From the NCBI GenBank assembly GCA_030432405.1, contig JAUIHG010000005.1, forward strand, positions 1-52,907: DNA of 52,907 bases. The letters run 5' to 3'. The notes beneath the pieces were generated by a model. It made no database searches. It saw only the letters and a list, made by a program, of their open reading frames with translations, and was not told the origin of the DNA. The translations under genes and the position numbers were made by a program. This stretch comes from Bacteroidia bacterium (GTDB lineage Bacteria; Bacteroidota; Bacteroidia; Chitinophagales; BACL12). Below are positions 17,127 to 24,888 of this stretch, one piece after another (the first letter of the stretch is position 1; each line of letters opens with the position of its first letter).

Positions 17127-17944
17127 GGTCGGTTGGGGGCGTTTTTGCCGGCTGCCGCCGGCGAAGGCGTCGGTGCTGAGGCCGGGTCCGCTTCCGCTGC
17201 TGCTGCTGCTTTTGCTGGGCCGAGTTCGGTGTGCAGGCCGCATTCGGTTTTGCGCAGCCCGGCCCAACGGCCGCTGCGGCCGGATTTTTCAGCCTCCGCT
17301 GCAGCTTCCAGGCTGAAGCGCTGGGTGCAGGGTTCGCAGCCCACGCTGAAATAGCCTTGAGCCTCCAGCGGATGCTCGGGCAGCTGGTGCTGTTCACGGT
17401 AGCGCCAGATCATGCGGCTGTCCCATTCCAGCATCGGGTGGTAGCGCCGGGTGCCATGCGGACCGGGCGCTTCGGTGGCCAGGCCCGCGCGGTGCGCGTT
17501 CTGATCCCGCCGCAGGCCGGCAATCCAGATGTCGTAGCCGGGCAGTACCGCCGCCATGGGCGCCGTTTTGTTGAGGTAGCAGCACTGGTCCGGGTCGCTG
17601 GCAAACAGGAAACGCCCGCCCGCGTCCAGTTGGCCCATTTTGCCTACCGGCGAACGCACATCCCGCACGTCGAGGCCCAGTTCCGCGGCCATGCGGTCCC
17701 GGAAGACCAGGGTCTCCGGAAAATGGAAACCGGTATCCAGGAAGTACACCGGCGTGTCCGGTGCAAAGCGCTGCAGCAAATGCAACAGCGGGATGGAATG
17801 CGTCTGGAAACTGGACGATGTACACCACTTCAGCCCGCACTCCCGATAGCGGTCCAGGGCGCTGCGCATGCGCGCTTCTTCTGCCGCAATGCGGCGGTCC
17901 AGTTCCGCATAGGGAAGGGTTTTGATGTTGGAGGCTGTACCCAT
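17123..17944 (-). CDS. cysH: APS/PAPS reductase (CysH type)
   Basis: This 273-residue enzyme reduces activated sulfate to sulfite in the cytoplasm. The catalytic ECGLH lies at 234-238. Both cysteine pairs that hold a [4Fe-4S] cluster are present (CC at 121-122 and CxxC at 203-206), which favours the adenylyl-sulfate form over the cluster-less PAPS enzyme. Other landmarks are PVYFLDTGFHFPETL and GLRRDQNAHR. After ECGLH comes a ~35-residue Ala/Pro/Lys tail encoded partly by a run of CTG triplets (about 17195-17213); this is not part of the family fold. The ATG at 17944 is chosen, since the frame is open far upstream without homology. Confidence 0.9.
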   Translation of the reverse strand: MGTASNIKTLPYAELDRRIAAEEARMRSALDRYRECGLKWCTSSSFQTHSIPLLHLLQRFAPDTPVYFLDTGFHFPETLVFRDRMAAELGLDVRDVRSPVGKMGQLDAGGRFLFASDPDQCCYLNKTAPMAAVLPGYDIWIAGLRRDQNAHRAGLATEAPGPHGTRRYHPMLEWDSRMIWRYREQHQLPEHPLEAQGYFSVGCEPCTQRFSLEAAAEAEKSGRSGRWAGLRKTECGLHTELGPAKAAAAAEADPASAPTPSPAAAGKNAPNRP

Positions 17945-18086
17945 GGATGCAAAGCGAAAATAACAGGCAAAACAAGGGTGCACATGGACGCGCCACGTGT
18001 CCCTCCCCAAGCCGCTCTTGTCCACATGCGGCACCGTTTTTCGGAAATCCCTGGAAATGCCCCCACCCCCACGCCAGGTTTGCGGA

Positions 18087-19352
18087 ATGGGAAACATCAA
18101 ACGGATCGCATCCGGGGAATGGCGGGGTGGTGTGCCTGGACTTTGCCGTCCACAGCGCGTTGTGTTCAGCCTGCTTGCCGCACTGTTGGGCTTGGCCGGT
18201 AGTTGGCTGGGTGCCAGCGCGGGGGCTTCGCCGGCGGAGCCGGCAGGCATGGGCTGCTCCCCGATGCAGCTCCGATCTCCGACGCAGCTCCGCTCCCCGA
18301 CCCAGCCTCTGCCCGGGTCCGCAGCAGGGCCATGGGGCTTTTGGGGCCACCGGCGGATCAACCGGCAAGCGGTCTACACCATTCCTTCCGGGCCGCTGTT
18401 CGGCTTCTTCAAGAGGCACATCGGCTGGGTGGAGGCCCATGCGGTGGACCCGGACAAAAGGCGTTACGCCGTTCCCGGCGAAGCCCCGCGCCACTACATC
18501 GATCTGGACCGTTACGGTCCCTGGCCGCACGACAGCCTGCCCCGCGATTGGGACAGCGCCGTGGCCCGCTACGGCGACTCCACCTTGCAGGCCAACGGCA
18601 TCGCGCCATGGCACATCCAGCGCATGATGGCGCGGCTGCGTTGGGCCTTCCGCGAAGGCGAAACCCGCAACATCCTCAAACAGGCGGCCGAGCTGGGCCA
18701 TTACGTGGCCGACCTGCATGTGCCGCTGCACTGCACGGAAAACTACAACGGGCAGCTGACCGGCCAGAAGGGCATCCATGGCTTTTGGGAATCGCGCCTG
18801 CCCGAACTGTTTGGGGAGGCCTATGATTATTGGACCGGTGGCGCGGACTACATCCCGGACGTCTCGGCGGTGGTCTGGCAGGCCGCCCTGGAGAGCTCGG
18901 CGGCTGTGGATTCGGTGCTGAGCCTGGAGCGGGAATTGGCCGGCGCCTACGGCGATGCGCGCTACGCGTACGACCGGCGCGGCGAACGCATCCTGCGCGT
19001 GCACAGCCAGGGCTACGCGGCGGCCTACCACGAGGTCCTGGACGGCATGGTGGAACGGCGCCTGCGAAAAAGCATCCGCACCGTGGGGTCGTTGTGGTTC
19101 ACCGCCTGGGTGGATGCGGGCCGCCCGGCCCTGCCGGACGGCGAAGCCGAAGCCCCCAACGCCCTCGAACGCCTGGCCGAGCGCTGGAGTACCGGCAGTG
19201 GTGCCACCGCCGACAGTGCAGATGGTGCCTTGCCCAACGGGGTAGCGAAGCTGGTGGCGTCTGAAATCGGCCTGCTGGATTCCCTGGCCGCCACCGATAC
19301 CCTGCTGGTCCCCGGCAACGAAAAGGCGCGGGCGCGTTTGCACGATCACTGA
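18087..19352 (+). CDS. Exported zinc-dependent phospholipase-C-like protein
   Basis: This 421-residue protein resembles the zinc-dependent phospholipase C / S1-P1 nuclease superfamily found widely in Bacteroidota. A hydrophobic signal lies near residues 24-46. The mature N-terminal motif WGFWGHRRINRQAVYTIP and the later AELGHYVADLHVPLHCTENYNGQ carry the His and Asp residues expected to bind zinc, together with IHGFWESRLPEL. The likely activity is phosphoester hydrolysis outside the inner membrane. A Gln-Leu-Arg-Ser-Pro-Thr tandem repeat follows the signal. ATG choices at 18057 and 18087 are both possible. It is divergent from cysH and overlaps the next gene tail-to-tail by 7 bases. Confidence 0.8.
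   Translation: MGNIKRIASGEWRGGVPGLCRPQRVVFSLLAALLGLAGSWLGASAGASPAEPAGMGCSPMQLRSPTQLRSPTQPLPGSAAGPWGFWGHRRINRQAVYTIPSGPLFGFFKRHIGWVEAHAVDPDKRRYAVPGEAPRHYIDLDRYGPWPHDSLPRDWDSAVARYGDSTLQANGIAPWHIQRMMARLRWAFREGETRNILKQAAELGHYVADLHVPLHCTENYNGQLTGQKGIHGFWESRLPELFGEAYDYWTGGADYIPDVSAVVWQAALESSAAVDSVLSLERELAGAYGDARYAYDRRGERILRVHSQGYAAAYHEVLDGMVERRLRKSIRTVGSLWFTAWVDAGRPALPDGEAEAPNALERLAERWSTGSGATADSADGALPNGVAKLVASEIGLLDSLAATDTLLVPGNEKARARLHDH
18266..18301 (+). repeat. 18-bp tandem repeat, two copies
   Basis: GCAGCTCCG(A/C)TC(T/C)CCGAC occurs twice head-to-tail with two differences, encoding QLRSPT-QLRSPT in the linker after the signal peptide. Confidence 0.75.
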
Positions 19353-20182
19353 CGTGCCTGGCGTCGCTGAAGCCGAGCCATCCCCCACTGCAGCAAGCGA
19401 CCATAGCCTACTGGGAACGCCCGTTCCAGAAAGGTGAGGAGCTTGGCGTCGTTGCCGACCAGGATGCGGGTGCGCTTGCGCTCGATGCCGCGGCGGATGA
19501 TGCGGGCCGCTTTTTGTGGCGGCATGGTCAGGGTTTTGCTGGCCATGGCCAGCATGGCCTGCCGGTCGGCGGGGGTGGCGCTTTCGCCCGCACGGGCGTT
19601 TTTGGCGATGTTGGTAGACACTCCACCGGGATGCACCACGGTTACCCCCACATGCGGATGGTCCTGAAGTAGCTCCTGCCGCAGGGCCAGGGAGAAACCG
19701 CGGACCGCAAACTTGCTGGCCACATAGGTGGTCTCGTCGGCCGGAGCGATGATCCCGAAAATCGAAGAAAGGTTGACGATGCGCGCCTCGGGGCTGGCGA
19801 TCAACAGCGGGAGCAAGGTGCGAGTGAGGCGCACCACCGCGTGGTAATTGATGTCCATCACCCAGTCGAAATCGCTTTCCCGGATGTCGGCAAAGCGGCC
19901 ATGGCAGGCAACCCCAGCATTATTGACCAGGATGTCCAGCCCGCCCAGGGTTTTTTCGATGGTGGCGGGGAGTTGATGCAGGCCTTCGCGGTCCTGCACA
20001 TCAAAGACCAATGGATGGGCTTCGGCTTTCTGGGGAAGGCCCTTGGCCGTTTCCTCCAGGCCGTTTTGGTTGCGGTCCAGGAGCAGCAAGCGCGTGCCCT
20101 GGCCGGCAAACTCGTGCGCCAGCGCCCGGCCAATTCCGCTGGCCGCACCGGTGATCAGGATGCGTTTTCCTTCGAGTTTCAA
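19346..20182 (-). CDS. Short-chain dehydrogenase/reductase, TTG start
   Basis: This 278-residue classical SDR has a cofactor loop TGAASGIG (11-18), an NNAG motif (87-90), a catalytic Ser (139 or 140) and YVASK (Tyr 153, Lys 157). The family fold begins at the first codon (MKLEGKRILITG), no ATG lies between the upstream in-frame TAG and this point, and so TTG at 20182 is the likely start. It sits 24 bases after the flavin monooxygenase and reads the same way. Such SDR/monooxygenase pairs act in sequence on alcohol and ketone groups; the substrate is unknown. Confidence 0.9.
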   Translation of the reverse strand: MKLEGKRILITGAASGIGRALAHEFAGQGTRLLLLDRNQNGLEETAKGLPQKAEAHPLVFDVQDREGLHQLPATIEKTLGGLDILVNNAGVACHGRFADIRESDFDWVMDINYHAVVRLTRTLLPLLIASPEARIVNLSSIFGIIAPADETTYVASKFAVRGFSLALRQELLQDHPHVGVTVVHPGGVSTNIAKNARAGESATPADRQAMLAMASKTLTMPPQKAARIIRRGIERKRTRILVGNDAKLLTFLERAFPVGYGRLLQWGMARLQRRQARQ

Positions 20183-20206
20183 AGTGGAAGAAGCGGCGTT
20201 GATGTC

Positions 20207-21691
20207 CTATTCAAATTCCAGGATGCCATCGTTGATGCGGCCAAAGCGGGTGCTGATCATGTCTTTCAGGTAATTCTGGTATACCCGCCAGGGTTGGCGG
20301 TCGCCCTGCTTGGGCAAGCGGGGCAGGGCGCGCTGGATGTATCCTGCGCTGCAATCCATGAAAGGTCGTTCATCAACGCCCTTTTCCCGGCGAGGCACCA
20401 CGGACCTGTAGCCTTTGCGCTCCATGTACCGCATCAGGCGAATGGCAAAATTGGCGGTGAGGTCGGTTTTCAGCGTCCAGGAAGCATTGATGTAGCCGAA
20501 GGCGATGGCCGCATTGGGCACGCCACTGATCAGCATGCCTTTGTACAACATGGCCCCGCTCGGGTCAAAAGGTTTGCCGTCAATCGAGACACTGGCTCCT
20601 CCCAGGATGCGGACTTTCAACCCTGTAGCCAGGACGATGGTGTCGGCGGGGATGGTTTCGCCGGAGGCAGTTCGGATGCCTTCTGGCGTGAAGCGTTCAA
20701 TGGCGTCGGTGATTACGCTGGCCTGGCCTTCGCGGATGACGCGGAACAGGTCCCCGTCGGGAACCACACACAGGCGTTGGTCCCAGGGATTGTAGCGCGG
20801 GCGGAAATGTGTGTCCACGGGATACCCCTCCGGCAGCTGTTTTGCGGCCTCGGTGATGAGCCATTCCCGAACACGCCCCGGGAACGTGCGCGCGATCCAA
20901 TAGAACAGCAATTTGACCAACAGGTTCTGCCATCGGGCCAGCCGGTACGCCCAGGCCTTGGGCAATAGGCGTTGCGCCGTCTTGAACAAACCGCTGCGGT
21001 TGGGCAGGTTCATGATATAGGTCGGCGAACGCTGCAGCATGGTCACGTGTGCCGCGCGTTCGGCCATGGCCGGCACCAGGGTTACTGCCGTGGCGCCGCT
21101 GCCGACCACCACGATGCGCTGCCCGGTGTAGTCGTAATCCTGCGGCCAGAACTGCGGGTGGATGATGCGGCCTTTGAATGATGATGCCCCTTCAAAGTCC
21201 GGTCGGTGCGCCTCGCTGTAGGAATAGTATCCCGTGCACAGATAGAGGAAGCGGCATCGAACGGTGGTGCTTTCCGCTTGCGCATCGGATGCCCGCCTCC
21301 GGCGAACGGTCAGGGTCCAGTGTCCTTCCACCGTGGTGTTGCCGCTGGTCCAGGCCATGTGCTCCACCCGATGCCCAAAGCGGATCTGCTCCAGAATCCC
21401 GTTTTCGGTGGCCGTTTCCCGGAGGTAGTCCATGATGCGCTGTCCGCTGGACAGCGGCTGTGGATCGGCCCAGGGCTTGAATCGGTAGCCGAAGGTGAAC
21501 ATGTCCGAATCCGATCGGATGCCCGGGTAGCGGAACAGGTCCCAGGTACCGCCCAAATCGTCCCGGCTTTCCAGGATGGTATAGGTCTTGCCCGGCAACT
21601 TGCGCTGCAGCCAATACGCCGTCCCGATGCCGGACAAACCGGCACCGACGATGGCCACGTCGAGCAAGGGAGCACGGGAATCCGAGGGCAT
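20207..21691 (-). CDS. Flavin monooxygenase of the Baeyer-Villiger type
   Basis: This 494-residue FAD- and NADPH-dependent monooxygenase has its FAD motif at GAGLSG (16-21), the Baeyer-Villiger fingerprint FKGRIIHPQFWP at 172-183, and the NADPH motif VGSGAT (197-202). The family converts ketones to esters or lactones, and some members oxygenate sulfur or nitrogen. Directly downstream is an SDR that could supply a ketone from an alcohol. This gene starts the pair; the nearest TetR regulator lies upstream beyond dnaN. Confidence 0.92.
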   Translation of the reverse strand: MPSDSRAPLLDVAIVGAGLSGIGTAYWLQRKLPGKTYTILESRDDLGGTWDLFRYPGIRSDSDMFTFGYRFKPWADPQPLSSGQRIMDYLRETATENGILEQIRFGHRVEHMAWTSGNTTVEGHWTLTVRRRRASDAQAESTTVRCRFLYLCTGYYSYSEAHRPDFEGASSFKGRIIHPQFWPQDYDYTGQRIVVVGSGATAVTLVPAMAERAAHVTMLQRSPTYIMNLPNRSGLFKTAQRLLPKAWAYRLARWQNLLVKLLFYWIARTFPGRVREWLITEAAKQLPEGYPVDTHFRPRYNPWDQRLCVVPDGDLFRVIREGQASVITDAIERFTPEGIRTASGETIPADTIVLATGLKVRILGGASVSIDGKPFDPSGAMLYKGMLISGVPNAAIAFGYINASWTLKTDLTANFAIRLMRYMERKGYRSVVPRREKGVDERPFMDCSAGYIQRALPRLPKQGDRQPWRVYQNYLKDMISTRFGRINDGILEFE

Positions 21692-21829
21692 GGGCAGCGC
21701 GCCTTTCGGCGCTCGCCCGAAACTACAGCAGCGGGGTCAAGGCGCGGTGCGTTGGAGCGAAGGGAGCGTACTCACGTACGTGACCGAGCGACAACGTGCC
21801 GCAACACCGCAAAAAACGCGGAGACGGCC

Positions 21830-22948
21830 TCAAGCATTCAACATGACGGGCATGACGAGCATAAGGAGCGACTCATGCTCCTGATCCTCGCTCGGCAACA
21901 ACAAGCCCGCCCGGGTCGGCGCGCTCAGCTCCATGTTCACCTGCTCGGTGTCCATGACGTTGAGCATCTCCAAAAGGAAGCGCGCGTTGAAGCCGATGTC
22001 CATGTCCTCTCCGGCGTATTCGCAGTCCAGGCGTTCGGAGGCTTCGTTGGAGAAGTCGAGGTCCTGTGCGGAAACCTGCAGGTCGCTGCCGGCGATCTTC
22101 AACAGCACCTGATGGGTGGTCTTGTTGGCAAAGATCATGACGCGTTTGAGCGTGTTGAGGAACTCGGCGCGGGGAACGGAAAGGGTATTCGGGTTGTCCT
22201 TGGGGATGACCGCGTTGTAGTCCGGGTAGCGCGCGTCAATGAGGCGGCAGACCAGGTCCACGTTGTTGAAGCGGAAAAACGCGTTGGCGTTGTTGTAGGC
22301 AATGGACACCTGCGTGTCTTCCGAGGGCAGGGCGGACTTGAGCAGGGACAAGGCCTTGCGCGGCACGATGAAATCGGCAGCCTCGGGCGCCACCACGTCG
22401 TTGCGGCGGTAGCGGACCAGCTTGTGCGCATCGGTGGCCACAAAGGTGACCCCGTCGGTGGCCAGCTGGAAAAACACGCCGGTCATGGCCGGACGCAGTT
22501 CGTCGTTGCTGACGGCAAACAGGGTCTTGTTGATGGCGCGCTGCAGGCCGGAAGAGGGCATGTTGATCTCCGTGACGCTTTCGGGCACGGGAATGCGCGG
22601 GAAATCGTCGCCGTTTTCCCCGCTGAGCTTGTACTTGCCCCGGTCGGTGGTGATCTCCACGCCGAAGTTGGCCTCGTCGATGGTGAAGGTCAGGGGCTGC
22701 TCGGCCAGGGTCTTGAGGGTGTCGACCAGAATCCGCGCAGGAATGGCAATGCGCCCTTCCTCCTTGGCTTCAACCGGCAATTCGGTGGACATGGAGGTCT
22801 CCAGGTCCGTGGCGGAAATGCGCAGGGTTTGCTGCTGGATGTCGAAGAGGAAGTCCTCCAGGATGGGCAGCACGGTGTTGGTGCTGATCACGCCGTTGAT
22901 GAGCTGCAGGTGGCGCAGCAGGGCGGTGGTCGAAACGATGAACTTCAT
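21830..22948 (-). CDS. dnaN: DNA polymerase III beta sliding clamp
   Basis: This 372-residue protein is the ring clamp that keeps the replicative polymerase on DNA. The full length and the three repeated clamp folds match the family. Examples are MKFIVSTTALLRHLQLINGV at the start, FVATDAHKLVRY in the middle, and the C-terminal partner-binding strand LLMLVMPVML. dnaA and recF are not next to it, so this is not a classical dnaA-dnaN origin locus. It lies in a minus-strand block with TetR and gld genes. Confidence 0.97.
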   Translation of the reverse strand: MKFIVSTTALLRHLQLINGVISTNTVLPILEDFLFDIQQQTLRISATDLETSMSTELPVEAKEEGRIAIPARILVDTLKTLAEQPLTFTIDEANFGVEITTDRGKYKLSGENGDDFPRIPVPESVTEINMPSSGLQRAINKTLFAVSNDELRPAMTGVFFQLATDGVTFVATDAHKLVRYRRNDVVAPEAADFIVPRKALSLLKSALPSEDTQVSIAYNNANAFFRFNNVDLVCRLIDARYPDYNAVIPKDNPNTLSVPRAEFLNTLKRVMIFANKTTHQVLLKIAGSDLQVSAQDLDFSNEASERLDCEYAGEDMDIGFNARFLLEMLNVMDTEQVNMELSAPTRAGLLLPSEDQEHESLLMLVMPVMLNA

Positions 22949-23101
22949 GTCCGGCGGGCTGGGTCGGTTTGGTCGGGCCTGGCCTGCGGTTCAGCGATTT
23001 GCACACGCACGCAGCCTGGCCCAATATGGCCTCCAAATGTACACATCCTCCCTCTGAAGCAGCAGGGAGCCATCGGGATGTTGCGCGGTGTGGGAAAAGG
23101 C

Positions 23102-23119
23102 TTCGCCCGTACGGGCGAA
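23102..23119. repeat. TTCGC palindrome, perfect 18-base
   Basis: TTCGCCCGTACGGGCGAA, fully self-complementary, in the gap between dnaN and the TetR gene; CCCG/CGGG version of the inner stem. Confidence 0.85.
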
Positions 23120-23157
23120 ACGCCTTGAAACGGGCAGGCACAGGTTGCTCAGCCGAC

Positions 23158-23718
23158 TCAGGACACAACCGCCACAGCCTGCTCAATGAGGGCGGCAGGC
23201 GCTTTCTTGTCGGTGGACAGCACGCTCATGCCGTGCAGGGCATGGACCTGGCCCATGAGGTAGCGGGCGTCGTCCTTGCTGTTGCGCTTGGCGGCGCGGG
23301 CGCTGCGTTTGCCGCTGTCCAGGCCCTTTTTGAACCAGCGCTCCCAGCCTTGCACAAACTTTTTGATCACGTCTTTGGCGGCATCCGGTCCGTCTTCGGC
23401 CGCGGCCTTGAGGATGAGGCAACCGCGGGCCTTTTTGTTGGCCATGCAGCGGTCCAGCGTGGCTTCAAGCCCGGCGCTGACCACGTCCTTGGCCTTGGAC
23501 GCATCCATTTCCGGTGCGGCGTTTTGGGCCGCATAGCGTTCCAGCGCTTGGATGTAGAGGCCTTCCTTGTCGCCGAAGGTGTCGTAGAGGCTGGCGCGGT
23601 TGATGCCCAGGTGTTTGACCATCAGGGACAGGGAGCTGCCGTGGTAACCGTGTTGTTGGAACAGGGCAATGGCGCGGTCGAGAACCGCATTGGGGTCAAA
23701 CGTTTTGGGGCGGGCCAT
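23158..23718 (-). CDS. TetR-family transcriptional regulator
   Basis: This 186-residue repressor-type regulator has an N-terminal helix-turn-helix: NAVLDRAIALFQQHGYHGSSLSLMVKHLGINRASLYDTFGDKEGLY, a textbook TetR domain. The C-terminal ligand part (~60-186) is helical with a Cys-containing stretch (KKARGCLIL), as in TetR_C_33/YxaF-like members. The ATG at 23718 starts the family fold. It is codirectional with the DUF4340/gld block upstream and dnaN downstream. No operator could be identified. Confidence 0.92.
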   Translation of the reverse strand: MARPKTFDPNAVLDRAIALFQQHGYHGSSLSLMVKHLGINRASLYDTFGDKEGLYIQALERYAAQNAAPEMDASKAKDVVSAGLEATLDRCMANKKARGCLILKAAAEDGPDAAKDVIKKFVQGWERWFKKGLDSGKRSARAAKRNSKDDARYLMGQVHALHGMSVLSTDKKAPAALIEQAVAVVS

Positions 23719-23850
23719 GCGTAGCCGGATTGGAGTTTGGGAATGATCGGTCCGAAAGGGCCGGGCCAACCAAATTAAGGGACTTTAAATGCCACTGCCA
23801 AACCAGGCGCCCTTCCGGGCGAAGGATGCGGCATGCGAAATGCGCCTCCA

Positions 23851-24876
23851 TCAGGGCATCGGCGGCTCCGGCTGGACGAAGTAGCTCGGGCCGACAAAGA
23901 GCTTGCCGAAGACAAAATCCTGCACCACGGCAAACTGCCGGGTGGCGTCCCAGGCGGCGTAGTATTTGTCCTTGTCCACGGCCAGGGGATTGCCAAACGG
24001 ATCAAACTGAATCTTGGAGCGGCGGGCAAGCGGCCGCGGAAAAATCAGGCATTCCTCCGCCTGGCCATTCCGCTTGGTCAGCGAAAGCGTACAGATGGGG
24101 GTGGTGCCCAGCACGGAGTCCCGCTTGTAGGAATCGTTGAGGTAATAATCGCACTGCAGGTTCCGCCAATGGCTGAGGTAGGCCAGGGTGGCGCGGGGAT
24201 TCACCGCACGGTTTTCGATGCGGTCCAGGGCCGTGTGCAGGCGGTAGGATTCGCCCGAACGGGCGATGGCCCAGCTGGAATCCGGATTGAGCGTATAGGT
24301 CACCGCCAGGCTGTCGATGGCCTGGGGTTTGGCGGAAAAAATGGTGCGCTCGCGCCAGGTGTTCTGGTCCAGGATGTAGCGGGTCTGCAGGAAACCGTCC
24401 AGGCCGGGGATGTGGACCACGTAGGGATAATCGGTGCCTTCGAGCTGCATGAAATTGCCGCGGTCCCGTGTGGTGGGCGGACCCACGTAATAGATTTTTT
24501 CGGGTTTCTCCCCGTCGGTGTAGAGTTCCACCTTGATGTGTTCGCCGGCAATCTCGCGCACCACCAGATCGTATTTGGCCTTGGCCACCGGGTATTTGGC
24601 CTCCACCTGCGCGATGGTCTCCAGCAGGGTTTGGATGGCGTCCGGACGGGCTTCAAAGCGGCCGTTGACCATCCAGCGGCCACTGGCCTGGCGCTCCAGC
24701 AGGATTTCGCGGTCGCCACGGTCGGCCAAAAAGATTTTCTGGAGGGCGGCGGTGTCCGGGTAGGCAAAGGCGTTTTCGCGCAAGACGCGCGAACCCTCCG
24801 GTTTATTGATCACGCCAAACCAGACGGCCAGGCCGAGGGCCACGGCCACGAGGGCAAAAAGGAGGTTGCGGTTCAT
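23851..24876 (-). CDS. DUF4340 family protein, next to gldG
   Basis: This 341-residue protein has one N-terminal membrane segment (about 4-22, LLFALVAVALGLAVWFGVI) and a large exterior part. DUF4340 proteins have this layout and usually follow gldG-like ABC components. The mature part has the family's repeating beta-strand units (WMVNGRFEARPDAIQTLLETI; YYVGPPTTRDRGNFMQL; DSLAVTYTLNPDSSWAIARSG). The gene begins 12 bases after the gldG stop, so it is surely co-transcribed. It probably sits on the outer face of the inner membrane with the GldF/GldG complex. Confidence 0.85.
   Translation of the reverse strand: MNRNLLFALVAVALGLAVWFGVINKPEGSRVLRENAFAYPDTAALQKIFLADRGDREILLERQASGRWMVNGRFEARPDAIQTLLETIAQVEAKYPVAKAKYDLVVREIAGEHIKVELYTDGEKPEKIYYVGPPTTRDRGNFMQLEGTDYPYVVHIPGLDGFLQTRYILDQNTWRERTIFSAKPQAIDSLAVTYTLNPDSSWAIARSGESYRLHTALDRIENRAVNPRATLAYLSHWRNLQCDYYLNDSYKRDSVLGTTPICTLSLTKRNGQAEECLIFPRPLARRSKIQFDPFGNPLAVDKDKYYAAWDATRQFAVVQDFVFGKLFVGPSYFVQPEPPMP
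24775..24793. repeat. TTCGC palindrome, 7-bp stem, loop AAGAC
   Basis: TTCGCGCAAGACGCGCGAA, near the 5' end of the DUF4340 gene (S-R-V-L-R-E); CGC version of the inner stem. Confidence 0.75.
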
Positions 24877-24888
24877 TGGAGGCGGGAA

